Assembly (NCBI GenBank): GCA_963788225.1 | Contig: CAWBGI010000006.1 | Location: forward strand, 124,001-188,000 | DNA: 64,000 nucleotides | Direction of reading: 5' to 3' | Source: Sulfotelmatobacter sp963788225 | GTDB lineage: Bacteria > Acidobacteriota > Terriglobia > Terriglobales > Acidobacteriaceae | Shown here: one piece after another, positions 17,713 through 27,224 of the stretch | Numbering within the stretch: position 1 is the stretch's first letter | Layout of the letters: the number at the start of each line of letters is the position of its first letter | Program-made: the position numbers and the translations under genes | The notes under the pieces: model-generated | What the model was told of the DNA's origin: nothing | The model's input: only the letters and a program-made list of their open reading frames with translations | Databases searched by the model: none

Positions 17713-17840
17713 GAGCAGTGTGATCCAGCGCAAGAAAAGCTGCGGGCATGACGACAGCCGCTAGCCACCCTGGGCTGATCCCGCAAACCTGTGACTACCT
17801 TTGCCGCCTGCTTGTCATCTGAAAAGCAGGAGGATTTGCC

Positions 17841-18473
17841 ATGAACTACCGCAAAGGCTTTGCTCTTGCTTGTCTGCTAGTCCTCTTTCCCTCGGTTATG
17901 TTCACTTCATCTCTAACTGCCCAGAATAAAGTTCTCGGCGAAGTCGAATTAGTCGGCGCCTCAAAAGTTGAGGACACCTCCGGCGTCTGGGTTGACGGTC
18001 AATATGTCGGCTATCTCCACGAATTGAACGGGTCGAAGAAAATTCTGCTCCTGCCCGGCGACCACAACATTACCGTGCGCCAGGGCGGGTATGAAGACTT
18101 TGGCCAGGAAATCACCGTGCGGGCCGGAGAAAAACAGACCATCAACGTGAAGATGGAAAAAGATCCGCGCGTAAACTTTCCCACGGTCACAGCGGAGATC
18201 AAGTTAGAGGTGAAGCCGAATCGCGCAGCGGTCTTTGTAGACGGAGTCTTCATCGGGCACGTCGCCGAATTTGAAGGCCTCGGCAAGGCCCTGCTGGTCG
18301 CGCCCGGAAAGCGCAAGATCAAAATCACTTTGCCCGGATATCACACCTTCGAAACCGATGTCGAGCTGGTGGCAAATCAGAAGACGATCATCAAAACTGA
18401 GATGGTGACGGGCGGTCCGGCGGAAGGAACTCGTCTCGTGAACGATCACGCCAACAACGATCACTCCAACTAA
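17841..18473 (+). CDS. Secreted protein with two PEGA domains
   Basis: The 210-residue protein has a signal peptide (about residues 1-27, ending SSLTAQ). Two PEGA-type repeats follow: VWVDGQYVGYL...LLPGDHNITVRQGGYEDF (about 48-90) and VFVDGVFIGHV...VAPGKRKIKITLPGYHTF (about 130-175). PEGA domains are small surface beta domains of unknown role. A very good Shine-Dalgarno (AGGAGG) precedes the ATG. The tail is rich in Asn, His and Asp. Confidence 0.88.
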   Translation: MNYRKGFALACLLVLFPSVMFTSSLTAQNKVLGEVELVGASKVEDTSGVWVDGQYVGYLHELNGSKKILLLPGDHNITVRQGGYEDFGQEITVRAGEKQTINVKMEKDPRVNFPTVTAEIKLEVKPNRAAVFVDGVFIGHVAEFEGLGKALLVAPGKRKIKITLPGYHTFETDVELVANQKTIIKTEMVTGGPAEGTRLVNDHANNDHSN

Positions 18474-18488
18474 GAACCGGTTGACTGA

Positions 18489-19619
18489 TCAAACGGACGC
18501 TGCCGCGCTAACGCCCCGCTGCTTGCGCAATTCCGCCAGGAAGGAATCGGCCGGAAGTGGGTCCCGCGTTCGTAAGAGTGCCAGCAGCGTATCCTCGGCT
18601 TGCCCCGGCGGTGCAGGGATTCGCGAATGATGCGATGGCTCGGTTTCCAGGCCCTCGGGTTCTACCAGCAACTCGGGCAGCAGATTTCGGTTCTCCGTGA
18701 GCACGCTCAGGAACTTTTCCAGCAGAGCCCGGTGCTCGGCCGTGCTCTGCGTGAACTCCACTCCCATCCCTTTATCCGGGTGCATCACCCGGACCACGCC
18801 TTCCGCCTTCAGCTCCATGTCGGCGGCTTTCATGGAAAGGGTTACGCGCGTGGAAACCGGGAAGGGTGAGGTGATCTCGAGGTAGCAGCCGCCCACGCTC
18901 AAATCCAGAAGCTGGCAGCGGACCGGCGGGTCGTCCTTCTCAATCTCTGGGGAATTCCGCCCCAGCCATTCGCGCAACTGCTGCACCACGGCCGGAGTCG
19001 GATCCTGAAAACGCAGCCCAACCTGCGTCCCGCTGCCTTCCCAGGCAAACTCCGCGTCCACCTCCAAAGCCGCAGTCGAGCCAGGCAGGGTGAACGACAA
19101 ATCCCACCTGCCCTGAGGTTTACTGCGCCGGGGCAGACTGACTGCCAGCCCGCCTTCCCCTAAGTCGGTGGTAGTGACCCTGAATCGGGCGCCCGATTCG
19201 CGGCTCGACATCGCCACGGAAATTTGCACTGGGACCCGGATGTTGCGCCGCCGTTCTTTCTTCATCAGGGCTCTCGCCGCCCGAAAGCTCGACTTGGCCC
19301 GCTCGGCCGTGACCGGCTTATAGAGGATGAAATTCGCCCCGCGGTCGAATGCCGAACGCAGGCCAGCGTCAGGATCCAGGATCGCCACCACTACCGCCCG
19401 CTGATTGCAAGGGGATGTGCGCACAATCCCGAGCACCTCGGCAGCGCCGGGCCCGGCGCAATCTACTATGATCGCTTCGAACCGCCCGCGCGTTAGATGC
19501 TGGAGCGCGATCTCAGAACCCGCGCAGTGTTGCACGCTGATGTCAAGATCCCCCAGCGTCCGGCGCAATGTCCGGACAATCTTCTCGTCGGAGCAGAGCA
19601 GCAGTGACTTCAGATCCAT
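18489..19619 (-). CDS. Degenerate receiver domain fused to two PilZ domains
   Basis: From ATG 19619 the protein is 376 residues. Residues 1-120 look like a response-regulator receiver (MDLKSLLLCSDEKIVRTLRR..., EAIIVDCAGPG, ILYKPV). The stretch around the expected phosphorylation site, IIVDCAGPG, keeps an Asp. Two PilZ-type domains follow: the first with RRNIRVPVQI and TTDLGEGGLAVSLP, the second with LLDLSVGGCYLEITSPFPVSTRV. The RxxxR and DxSxxG pattern of c-di-GMP binding is clear in the first and partial in the second. It is probably a c-di-GMP-responsive effector. An upstream extension of 24 codons is open but lacks the domain start. Confidence 0.87.
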   Translation of the reverse strand: MDLKSLLLCSDEKIVRTLRRTLGDLDISVQHCAGSEIALQHLTRGRFEAIIVDCAGPGAAEVLGIVRTSPCNQRAVVVAILDPDAGLRSAFDRGANFILYKPVTAERAKSSFRAARALMKKERRRNIRVPVQISVAMSSRESGARFRVTTTDLGEGGLAVSLPRRSKPQGRWDLSFTLPGSTAALEVDAEFAWEGSGTQVGLRFQDPTPAVVQQLREWLGRNSPEIEKDDPPVRCQLLDLSVGGCYLEITSPFPVSTRVTLSMKAADMELKAEGVVRVMHPDKGMGVEFTQSTAEHRALLEKFLSVLTENRNLLPELLVEPEGLETEPSHHSRIPAPPGQAEDTLLALLRTRDPLPADSFLAELRKQRGVSAAASV

Positions 19620-20252
19620 GATACCGCCCTCAAAAAATACCGCCTCAAATTCTTTCAGAACCGTTGGGAGCGAAACGCAGCCTTGTCTCACTCTAAGCTC
19701 GACTCAAATCCCTATCAATGAAACACTTGCGTCTGGGGGTTACGGGTGTAACGTTAGGTGTTGCCTGTGGTTCGCCGCCCAAGCCCCAGACTTCTGTGCT
19801 TCGGTGGCATGAGGTGACCTCTGTGCTTCGGTGGTATGGGGTTCGTATCGGGGTACACCTTCAGGCGTACCGTTGAATTCGGCTTTTCCACAAATCGCCC
19901 CTTGAAGCGCTGCCACCGCGGGCACAAGGGTCGTGTCTTCCCGGGGGATCAAAACAGGAATCTGCCCGCATCGGGAAACCCCCAAAATCCAAGCAAGAAC
20001 AATGAATACAGATACTTACGATTCGTTTACTCAAGTGACGCACCGCAGATTATCGTTGACTTCCAACAAATGTTGCCCTAAGATACTGAGTCTCCGATTA
20101 GCTTTTTCGATCTGTGGGATACGGGCAAGATTCGGTTGTCCGGCGACGTATTTTATGTTCCCTGAATCCTGAAAAGTGTTCGGAGAATCATATAGATAGG
20201 GCAGTTTATTTGTACTGAGTTTATTCCCCTTTTGTAGGAAAGGCATAGTTTC
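19620..20252. other. Intergenic stretch with a short direct repeat
   Basis: About 630 bp with no supported gene. It holds two copies, 27 bp apart, of a 25-bp sequence with the core CTGTGCTTCGGTGG (19790-19814 and 19817-19841). Frames that read through the repeat are not credible proteins. The stretch 20040-20250 is AT-richer than its surroundings and probably holds the promoter of the next gene. Confidence 0.5.
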
Positions 20253-20480
20253 ATGGCCAAGCGACGCGGAAATCCAAACTGGGGCAAGCCCGAGCCGATC
20301 GGGCCCATCGTCCCTACTATCACCGAGTTCGAGCAAGTCGTGCGCGAATACAAGCTCTCCCCCGACCAGTATCTCCGCTCGACCCGTCTGCGGGAGTGGG
20401 CACGCCGCAACAAGAACTCGAAGTACATCCCGGAGCCTCTGCTCGAGGCCTGGGGATTCGAGATCGAATCCACGCTGTAA
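20253..20480 (+). CDS. Small basic hypothetical protein (75 aa)
   Basis: It reads MAKRRGNPNWGKPEPIGPIVPTITEFEQVV..., then a helical basic part (YLRSTRLREWARRNKNSKYIPEPLLEAWG). The composition suggests nucleic-acid binding, but no family is recognised. It stands alone, with a strong rho-independent terminator 25 bp after its stop, which supports it being a real, separately transcribed gene. Confidence 0.7.
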   Translation: MAKRRGNPNWGKPEPIGPIVPTITEFEQVVREYKLSPDQYLRSTRLREWARRNKNSKYIPEPLLEAWGFEIESTL

Positions 20481-20505
20481 CACGAAGCCGTAAGGAGAAC
20501 TTTGA

Positions 20506-20535
20506 AGGGTCGCCATCCGGCGGCCCTTTGCTTTT
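20506..20535 (+). terminator. Rho-independent terminator
   Basis: The stem AGGGTCGCC (20506-20514) pairs with GGCGGCCCT (20519-20527) around the loop ATCC, with one G-U pair, and is followed by TTTGCTTTT. It ends the transcript of the 75-residue protein gene. Confidence 0.85.
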
Positions 20536-20560
20536 GTAGCGCCGCCGTCCCGGCGGCACC
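20536..20560 (+). repeat. Copy of the GTAGCGCCG dispersed repeat
   Basis: GTAGCGCCGCCGTCCCGGCG starts right after the terminator. It is the reverse complement of the end of the copies at 46863-46908 and 52562-52673 (shared CGGCGCTAC end), so it is a third, partial member of this REP-like family. Confidence 0.6.
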
Positions 20561-20746
20561 TTGTGCTTTTGATCGATAACCTTTCGGCTAGTGGGTCAGT
20601 TTCAGAATCCACCAACGGTCTTGGGAGGAGTCGATTCGGGCTGGTGAGTGATCTGGCGATTTTTGCAACAGTAGGCCGACAAGGGCGTTCTCCGGCGCAT
20701 GTCGAAACAGGCGAGACGCAGTACAGAAGAGTGCGAAGGTTTTCGC

Positions 20747-22681
20747 CTACTCTCCGGTGCCGGTCAGGCTAGCCGTCTGTGGACTGTTGCCGGCACTATC
20801 GCTTACTTTCAGTTGGCCTGTGCGTGTCCCTTTGGCGGTCGGCGTGAAGGTCACACTGATCGTGCAACTCGTGTTCGCGGCGAGACTTGTTCCGCAGGTT
20901 GTTGCGGATATAGCGAAGTCTCCGGTCGTGGACATTGCGATGCTCGTGAGCGACATGGACTCGTAATTGGTCAAGGTAAATACTTTTGGCCCTCCGGTCT
21001 TGCCCACCTTCTCGGGGTTGAAGGTAAAGCTAGCCGGAGTCAGCATCGCGGGTTCAACTCCGGTACCAGTCAGAGGCAGATTTTGCGGGCTATTGGGTGC
21101 GCTGTCAGCAACGCTTAGCGTTCCGGTCAGCTTCCCCGTTTGCGTCGGCGTGAACGTGACCCCGATGGAACAGGACTTACCCGCGGCCAGAGACCCTCCG
21201 CACGTGTTCGAGGAAACCGCGAAACCCATGCTCGCAGTGATCCCTGTGATGCCGAGCGGGTTGACATTGGGATTCTTCATCGTGATCGTTTTGGCCGCGC
21301 TGGTGGTGTTGAGGATTTGATTTCCGAAATTCAGAGAAGAGGGCGTGAATGTTGGCGCAACGACAGTGAAGGACCAAGCGAATACAGTGCCGAAACTGTT
21401 GACACCCTGGATCCCTGCCAAACTCGTAGTGCCATAGAAGTCCCCGTTGCTAGCCTGCACCACCCCTCCTACGGGCACCTTTCCGTATGTGCACACACCA
21501 CCCTGGCTGCAAAAGTAGTAGAGAGTGGTCAGTGCACCGCTTGTTGTGATCCGAAAGAAAGTACCACAACCACTAACCTGGGTACATGTGCCACGAAGTG
21601 CCGTCGTCCCGTAGAGGTTTCCATCGCTGCCTTGTACGAGCGGACTCGCAAGCAACCCGTCAGCACAGTTCGACTGCGAGCAAACGTCGTAGAGCGTCGT
21701 CAGCGCGCCACTCGGGGTGATGCGGAAGATGGTACCGCAGCCAAGCCCACAGGCGGTACTCGTGCCGCCAGATTGCGTTGAGCCATAAAAATTCCCATCA
21801 GACGCCTGCACCAGGGCTACCTGCGGCTCGGAACCATCGGCGCAATTGGCTTGCGAGCAAAATTCGTAGAGCGGAGTTAACGAACCAGCGGGGGTGATTT
21901 TGAAGAGCGTTCCGCAATTGTCAGGACACGAAGGATTGGATATTCCTCCAAATGCAGTTGTCCCGTAGAAGTCCCCGTCACTACCCAAGACGAGGGGCGC
22001 TGTCGGCTCCCGCCCGTCGGCACACTGCGCCAACGAGCAAAAGCTGTAGATGGTGGTTAGTGCGCCGCTAGGTGTGATTTTAAAGACACTCCCGCAGCCT
22101 GCAGTCTGATTACACGAGTTCTCGACGGTGCCTCCCCCTTCGGTTATACCGTAGAAATTACCGTCGCTGCCTAGGGCCAGTGCCGAGGGTGCAAAGCCGT
22201 CAGAGCAATTTGAGTCAACGCAAAAGGTGTACAGCGTAGTGAATGCTCCCTGCGAAGTGAGTTGAAATACTGTGCCGCAGCCGGATGAACAGAAAGTCTG
22301 GTTCGCGCGTCCACCATTGGACGTTGTTCCATAAATGTTACCGTCACTAGTTTGAACGAGCCCACCGTTCGCAATTCGGCCGTCGGCGCAATTTGGTTGC
22401 GAGCAAAAAGAATAAAGCGTCGTCAACGTCCCGCTAGGGGTGGCCTTGAAAATGGTTCCGCAGCCGTTGTTCTCGATACAATTGGCCCCGCTTCCGCCAT
22501 CGATTGTTATTCCGTAGAAGTTCCCGTCCGCACCTATGAGAAGTGGGCCGTTCGGAGCATCGCCGTTGGTTTTGTCAAAACCCACCAAGGTGGTAAGGGT
22601 TTGCGCCGGGCAAACCATCGCCGACACTATGCAAAAAACTAGCACGGCGGCCGCGACCTCAACTAAGCCCGATTTCGGCAT
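20747..22681 (-). CDS. Secreted GloVer-repeat protein with two choice-of-anchor D-type domains
   Basis: The 644-residue protein starts with a hydrophobic signal segment (about residues 7-27). About eight GloVer-type tandem repeats follow (about 30-430), each with a form of LVQGSDGNFYGTT and FKITPSGALTTLYSFC, many with a CxxxxCADG element. The last 200 residues are two beta-sandwich domains of the HYDIN/choice-of-anchor D kind (SLNFGNQ...TKTITMKN...TFTPTQTGKLTGTLSV). It is likely exported and surface-held. The repeats should fold as a propeller, and the paired cysteines may form disulphides. Binding partner is unknown. A second GloVer protein lies at 25388-27043. Confidence 0.85.
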   Translation of the reverse strand: MPKSGLVEVAAAVLVFCIVSAMVCPAQTLTTLVGFDKTNGDAPNGPLLIGADGNFYGITIDGGSGANCIENNGCGTIFKATPSGTLTTLYSFCSQPNCADGRIANGGLVQTSDGNIYGTTSNGGRANQTFCSSGCGTVFQLTSQGAFTTLYTFCVDSNCSDGFAPSALALGSDGNFYGITEGGGTVENSCNQTAGCGSVFKITPSGALTTIYSFCSLAQCADGREPTAPLVLGSDGDFYGTTAFGGISNPSCPDNCGTLFKITPAGSLTPLYEFCSQANCADGSEPQVALVQASDGNFYGSTQSGGTSTACGLGCGTIFRITPSGALTTLYDVCSQSNCADGLLASPLVQGSDGNLYGTTALRGTCTQVSGCGTFFRITTSGALTTLYYFCSQGGVCTYGKVPVGGVVQASNGDFYGTTSLAGIQGVNSFGTVFAWSFTVVAPTFTPSSLNFGNQILNTTSAAKTITMKNPNVNPLGITGITASMGFAVSSNTCGGSLAAGKSCSIGVTFTPTQTGKLTGTLSVADSAPNSPQNLPLTGTGVEPAMLTPASFTFNPEKVGKTGGPKVFTLTNYESMSLTSIAMSTTGDFAISATTCGTSLAANTSCTISVTFTPTAKGTRTGQLKVSDSAGNSPQTASLTGTGE

Positions 22682-22832
22682 ATTGGACTTCCTTTCGCCC
22701 GGACGCGCCGCGGCTGGGGTAGAATCATATCTAGGCGTTCTTTCTCGATGCTATTACCGACGGCAAACGGCGGCAAGTGTATTCAAACAACCGCTAAAGG
22801 AAGATAAGGTAAATGTCGGATGGGTTCGCTTG

Positions 22833-22937
22833 GGCTGATGAGATAACCGTGTCGGCTCCTAACGAGTGAGCAGACCTGGAAGCGATCAAGCGACCAAAGC
22901 TCGGAGGAAAGGACCCGACGGGATTATCTCATCAGCC
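22833..22937. repeat. 105-bp imperfect inverted-repeat element or structured RNA
   Basis: GGCTGATGAGATAA (22833-22846) and TTATCTCATCAGCC (22924-22937) are perfect 14-bp inverted repeats. Inside them a second stem (GTCGG with CCGAC) and a third (CGAG with CTCG, then CTC with GAG) can form, making one long bulged hairpin. No ORF lies within. It could be a MITE-like relic or a structured RNA; no known Rfam-type family was recognised. It lies between two divergent genes in a 440-bp gap that otherwise shows nothing. Confidence 0.6.
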
Positions 22938-23124
22938 TTTGTGCGATAGTCTTGAAGACATGTACGTTCATTCCCAGGACTTGCCTCGTCATCGGAGCCG
23001 AATTAGCGTCGCTGATGGAGACTGCCTGACCGCTGTTCAAAACGCTGGCCAAGTCAGAACGGTGACACCTCGACTTTGAACGTGACCCTGGAAGAAGAAG
23101 TCCTCATTCGAGGATACATAGCTC

Positions 23125-23548
23125 ATGACAGACTGGTTCGCGCGCCCCGTCCTGCACGTGACCGACGTGGAGGCCTCGCTCCGCTTTTACGTTGACCGGC
23201 TTGGCTTCACGAGCCCCTGGCGCTACGACGAGGGCGGCAAAGCGTTTGTCGCACAGGTTGATCGCCAGGGCTGCGCGCTTATCCTGGCCGACAAATGGCC
23301 GGAGAAGATTGGCAAGGGGCTGATGTTCATTTCTCTGAACGTTGACCCTGCGACGCGCGAGGCCGCGGTCGCCGCGGTGGACGCCCTGCGCGCGGAACTT
23401 AAGGCCAAGGGCGTTCCGGTCAGAGAGGGTTCGTGGGGGCTACCGGCTCCTGGTGGTCGATGATCCCGACGGCAATCAGCTCTTCTTCAACTATCCGAAC
23501 GAGACTGCATCCGGCATTGCTAGGGATGAATCGACCCGACAACGCTGA
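23125..23548 (+). pseudogene. VOC (glyoxalase/bleomycin-resistance) family gene with a one-base frameshift
   Basis: The first frame (23125-23463) reads as a VOC domain: ARPVLHVTDVEASLRFYVDR, LILADKW and FISLNVD. It breaks at the run of five G (23435-23439). Dropping one G gives GSWGYRLLVVDDPDGNQLFF, the normal end of the family (PDGN, then the metal-ligand region), continuing to 23548. The intact protein would be about 140 residues. Either the gene is inactive, the extra G is a homopolymer error, or slippage restores the frame. A GAGGATAC Shine-Dalgarno precedes the start. Confidence 0.8.
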
Positions 23549-23616
23549 CGGGCAGAAACCGGAAACTGACCTACCACCATTCTCGAGAACTCTTTCGTTG
23601 CAGCAACCGGCTACCG

Positions 23617-25107
23617 CTACCAGGTCGGCAGCAGCGTCGGGTCCGGCCGCAACGTCTCAGGATCGGGCCGTTCCGGCGCCTTAACGGCCTGTGAGGTCCC
23701 ATTCAGATCGTAAGCGTACAAGCTGAAATCCTGAGAAGCCATGAAGACCTGCCCGTTCGCCACGGTCGGTGCAGCCGTCACACTGTTGCCGAAAGTGCCG
23801 GTCCACAGGATGACGGCCGTGACGATCTGCTCCGTGGCGTAAACCTTCGAGCCGATCGCAACATACTCGATCCCGTTGGCAATCGTAGGCGAACTGGTCG
23901 TCACCGACACGCTCGAGGCGAGATCCCAGATCTGTGTGCCGTTGCGCGCCGTGAGCGCGTAAAAATAGCCCACGCTCGATCCAATGTAGACCACGCCATT
24001 GAACACCGCAGGCGAAGATTGGAACTGCGCTCCCGAACTTCCGGCGAATTGCCACAAGAACGCGCCAGTGGCCGCCTGCAACCCGTAGACGTTGTCGTCA
24101 TTGGAACCGACATAGACAATTCCGTCCGACACGGTCGGCGAAGAGAAGACAGCGTTCCCCGTCTTGTATTTCCATGACAAGGCGCCGGTGGTGGCATTGA
24201 TGGCGTAAAGGTAGTCGTCGTTCGACCCCACATATACCAGGCCATTCGACACTGCCGGCGAACTCTGCACCTGGCCGGTAGTCGTATACTTCCAAGTCTG
24301 CGCCCCCGTGCTGGTGTTGACGGCATACACGCTGTCATCCGTCGAACCGATATACGCCTGGCCGTTCACCACCGCCGGCGAAGAATACACCGCCGCCCCG
24401 GTCTTGAACTTCCACACCAGCACTCCCGTAGTCGCGTTGATCGCATACAGATAGTCGTCCGTTGACCCGACATACACCGTGCCATTCACCACTGCCGGAG
24501 AAGAATCGATGATGCCGGCCCCCGTCTTGTACTTCCACAACAACGCGCCCGTGGCTGCGTTGATGGCATAGAGGTAATCGTCCGCCGACCCAAAGTAGAC
24601 GTACCCACCCGACACCGCCGGTGACGAAGTAATCGCACCCCCGGTCGTGTACACCCAGTCCTGATCGATAAATCCGACGTTGGTGCTGTTCAACACGTTT
24701 TCATACGGATTCCGGCCCCGATGCAGCGGCGAGTAATGGAACTGCGTGTAGTTGGTCTGCACTGTGAACGAGGCCTGCGCCGCCGTCCCCGTCGTGCCCT
24801 CGGCGATGGCCGTAACCCAATGGGTTCCCGGCGTAGCCGAATTAGGTACACTTACGTTCACCCCGGAAAACGTCCCTGTCGAACTGCTGACCGTCAGCGC
24901 CACATTGGTCGTATCGAAATAGATGTTGACCGCCACGCTGTCGGGAAATCCCGAGCCCGAAACCTGAAAGACCACCGGAGGGCCAATACTGGGTGAGGGC
25001 GGATCGATGTTGGGTGTGAGCGTCACACTGGGAGTCGTTGCCGCGGCCAGCCCGGCACTTAGCACAACCAACATCACCACTGCGCAAAAAGCCTGAGCAA
25101 ATCGCAT
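23617..25107 (-). CDS. Secreted PQQ-like beta-propeller protein
   Basis: The 496-residue protein has a signal peptide (MRFAQAFCAVVMLVVLSAGLAAA). An Ig/TIG-like domain follows (about 25-120: SGSGFPDSVAVNIYF, GTHWVTAIAEG). The remainder is seven or so PQQ-type propeller blades with the recurrent pattern YVGSNDDYLYAINATTGAL.WKYKTG and SSPAVSNG (about 150-480). PQQ itself is not implied; such propellers also act as scaffolds (BamB-like). It is probably periplasmic or surface-exposed. It is separated by 280 bp from the next minus-strand secreted protein gene. Confidence 0.88.
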   Translation of the reverse strand: MRFAQAFCAVVMLVVLSAGLAAATTPSVTLTPNIDPPSPSIGPPVVFQVSGSGFPDSVAVNIYFDTTNVALTVSSSTGTFSGVNVSVPNSATPGTHWVTAIAEGTTGTAAQASFTVQTNYTQFHYSPLHRGRNPYENVLNSTNVGFIDQDWVYTTGGAITSSPAVSGGYVYFGSADDYLYAINAATGALLWKYKTGAGIIDSSPAVVNGTVYVGSTDDYLYAINATTGVLVWKFKTGAAVYSSPAVVNGQAYIGSTDDSVYAVNTSTGAQTWKYTTTGQVQSSPAVSNGLVYVGSNDDYLYAINATTGALSWKYKTGNAVFSSPTVSDGIVYVGSNDDNVYGLQAATGAFLWQFAGSSGAQFQSSPAVFNGVVYIGSSVGYFYALTARNGTQIWDLASSVSVTTSSPTIANGIEYVAIGSKVYATEQIVTAVILWTGTFGNSVTAAPTVANGQVFMASQDFSLYAYDLNGTSQAVKAPERPDPETLRPDPTLLPTW

Positions 25108-25341
25108 AAGATCCTCCGCACAAGGGAATACTCACGACAATTGCCACGCAGTGTACGGTTTAAACCCGCCCTCGGCAAGAGACAAGACAGGACATCTCAG
25201 GGCATTACAGGACAAAAAGAGTAATACCGGCTGCCTGCCCTGAGCACAGTCGAAGAGTCTCGTCGGCAAAATGAGGGGCAGCCGCCCGCGGCTGTCCGTC
25301 GAGCGAAGCTCGACTCTCCATACCCATTCCGAAGTTTCATC

Positions 25342-25370
25342 TTGGAGGGCGCCCCTGGGACGCCCTCCAA
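25342..25370 (-). terminator. Terminator-like inverted repeat after the second GloVer gene
   Basis: TTGGAGGGCG (25342-25351) and CGCCCTCCAA (25361-25370) are perfect 10-bp inverted repeats, 17 bp after the stop at 25388 on the minus strand. No U-run follows, so it may be a weak terminator or one more dispersed palindrome. The rest of the gap 25108-25387 shows repeat-like GC-rich palindromes but no gene. Confidence 0.4.
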
Positions 25371-25387
25371 AATGATTTTCACGCCCC

Positions 25388-27043
25388 TTAGTTGACCGTG
25401 AAGTTGCTCGCACTCGTGACGCTTCCGCCTTTCGTAGTCACGATGATCTTCCCGGTCTTCGCTCCAGTCGGCACCGTCGCCGTAACCTCCGTGTCGGAAA
25501 CCACGGTGTAGCTCGCCGACTTTCCATTGAAGGTCACTTTCGTCGCCTGCTTCAGTCCTGTGCCGGTGATCGTCACCAGCGTTCCCACAGCACCGCTCTC
25601 CGGCGAAAACGTCTTCATCGTTGGCGTGACTCTGAAGCTTTGCGAGCTGGTCAGCACCGTTGACCCTGTCGTCACCGTGACTGATCCGGTCAGCGCCCCA
25701 GCCGGCACAGTCGCCGTCAAATAGGTGCTTCCCGAGCGCGTCACGGTCACAGCTTGCGTGCCACCAAATTTCACCGTTGTAGTGCTCCCAAAACCCTGCC
25801 CCAGGATTCCGATCTTCGCGCCTTCCGCGCCCGAAGTTGACACCAGGCCGGCATACGCCTTCAACCCATTGGCAAAGCTGTAGATCACACCGCAGTTGCA
25901 GGTGCTGTACAGGCCTCCGTAATAGGTCGTGCCGTAGAATGTGCCATCTGTGTTCTCGATGAGAGGAGACGCAGGGTTATAGCCAGTGGTGCTGTTCGTA
26001 AGTTCGAAGTTGTAGAGCACCGAATAGCTGCTCCCGCCGCTGGTGGTCAGACTAAAGATCGTTCCGCCGTTAGAGGTTCCGCCTGCGGCCGTCACGCCGT
26101 AGAGCTTCCCATCTGAGGCCTGCATCAACGCGGAACCTGGACTGGCTCCATCCGACGGTTCGCCAGTGAACGTATGGAGTACGGTGTACACTCCTCCCGG
26201 CGTGATTTTGAAAACCGTACCGTACATCGTTCCGTCACCCTGCGCCACGCCGTAGAAGTTTCCGTCCGTGGCCTGGATGAGCCCATAGTAAGCGTGAGCT
26301 CCGTCGGCTACTCCGTTGAAATTGTGCAGCACGGTCACCGTGCCGGTCGGCGTCATCTTGAAAATCACACCGTCTCCGTCTGTTCCCCCATAAGCCGTGT
26401 CCCCATAGAAATTGCCATCGGTTCCCTGCACCAGCGGCGCGTAAACCTGCGATCCATCCGTGCCGGTGAACGTGTGCAGGTTAGTAAACGTCCCGCCGGA
26501 CGTGACTGAGTAAGCGGTCCCGTTATTTGGACCCAACGTGGTTCCGTAGAAGATCCCGTTCGCGCCCTCGATAGGTTGTCCCTGCGGATTGCAGCCATCG
26601 CCCGTGCCGGTGAAATTGTGAAGAATAGTTAGCGCGCCGGAAGTGGTCAGCTTGTACACTTGGCCGCTGCCCGAGAGTCCGCAGTTTCCGACAACGCCGC
26701 CATCGCCATCCTCGCCGTAAAGCTCCCCATCGGTGCCCAGCGTCAGGCCGCCCCAGGGTAGATAGCCAATGTCATAAACCACGCTGACCGTGCCCGAAGT
26801 GTTGAACTTGAACACCGTGCCGTAAAATGTCCCGCCGTTGGCCGACACCGCATACATGTTGCCGTCTCGTCCCTGCACGATTACCCCCAGCGGATTCTGC
26901 GCGCTGGGCGGGCCCTGAATCTCAGCCAGACCGGTATAGGTTTGGGCCTGCGCGTTTGGCGTCGCCCCCATTAAGAGAAGAACAAGAACCGCAACCATCA
27001 GAAAAGTCAGCCTGCGCGACAGCGTTACAAAGCTGCTACTCAT
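25388..27043 (-). CDS. Secreted GloVer-repeat protein with two IPT/TIG domains
   Basis: From ATG 27043 the protein is 551 residues. A signal peptide (RLTFLMVAVLVLLLMGATPNAQA) precedes about seven GloVer repeats (LVQGTDGNFYGDTAYGG, VFKITPGGVYTVLHTFTG). Two Ig-like IPT/TIG domains end it (GAEGAKIGILGQGFGSTTTV, about 395-470; ESGAVGTLVTITGTGLKQAT, about 475-551). It has few of the cysteines found in the GloVer protein at 20747-22681 and a different C-terminal module. A perfect AGGAGG lies 6 nt upstream of the ATG. An exported binding or adhesion role is inferred. Confidence 0.87.
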   Translation of the reverse strand: MSSSFVTLSRRLTFLMVAVLVLLLMGATPNAQAQTYTGLAEIQGPPSAQNPLGVIVQGRDGNMYAVSANGGTFYGTVFKFNTSGTVSVVYDIGYLPWGGLTLGTDGELYGEDGDGGVVGNCGLSGSGQVYKLTTSGALTILHNFTGTGDGCNPQGQPIEGANGIFYGTTLGPNNGTAYSVTSGGTFTNLHTFTGTDGSQVYAPLVQGTDGNFYGDTAYGGTDGDGVIFKMTPTGTVTVLHNFNGVADGAHAYYGLIQATDGNFYGVAQGDGTMYGTVFKITPGGVYTVLHTFTGEPSDGASPGSALMQASDGKLYGVTAAGGTSNGGTIFSLTTSGGSSYSVLYNFELTNSTTGYNPASPLIENTDGTFYGTTYYGGLYSTCNCGVIYSFANGLKAYAGLVSTSGAEGAKIGILGQGFGSTTTVKFGGTQAVTVTRSGSTYLTATVPAGALTGSVTVTTGSTVLTSSQSFRVTPTMKTFSPESGAVGTLVTITGTGLKQATKVTFNGKSASYTVVSDTEVTATVPTGAKTGKIIVTTKGGSVTSASNFTVN

Positions 27044-27224
27044 CAAAATCCTCCTGGGAAGTCAATAGATGTAAAGGCCTTGTGTGGTTTTCAGCACCAC
27101 ACGGCAGACGGCGGGGGGAGCCGCCCGGAAGTGGGGTAGCGAATCTCTTCCGGCCCACATATACTGGAGCCTGCCGTTCCCTGCGGCAACAGGCGTAACC
27201 CGACACAATCCGGCATTTCACGAC

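Noticed and set aside
22833..22850. Hammerhead ribozyme core (CTGATGAG)
   Set aside because: The required GAAA segment, correctly placed stems and cleavage site are missing.
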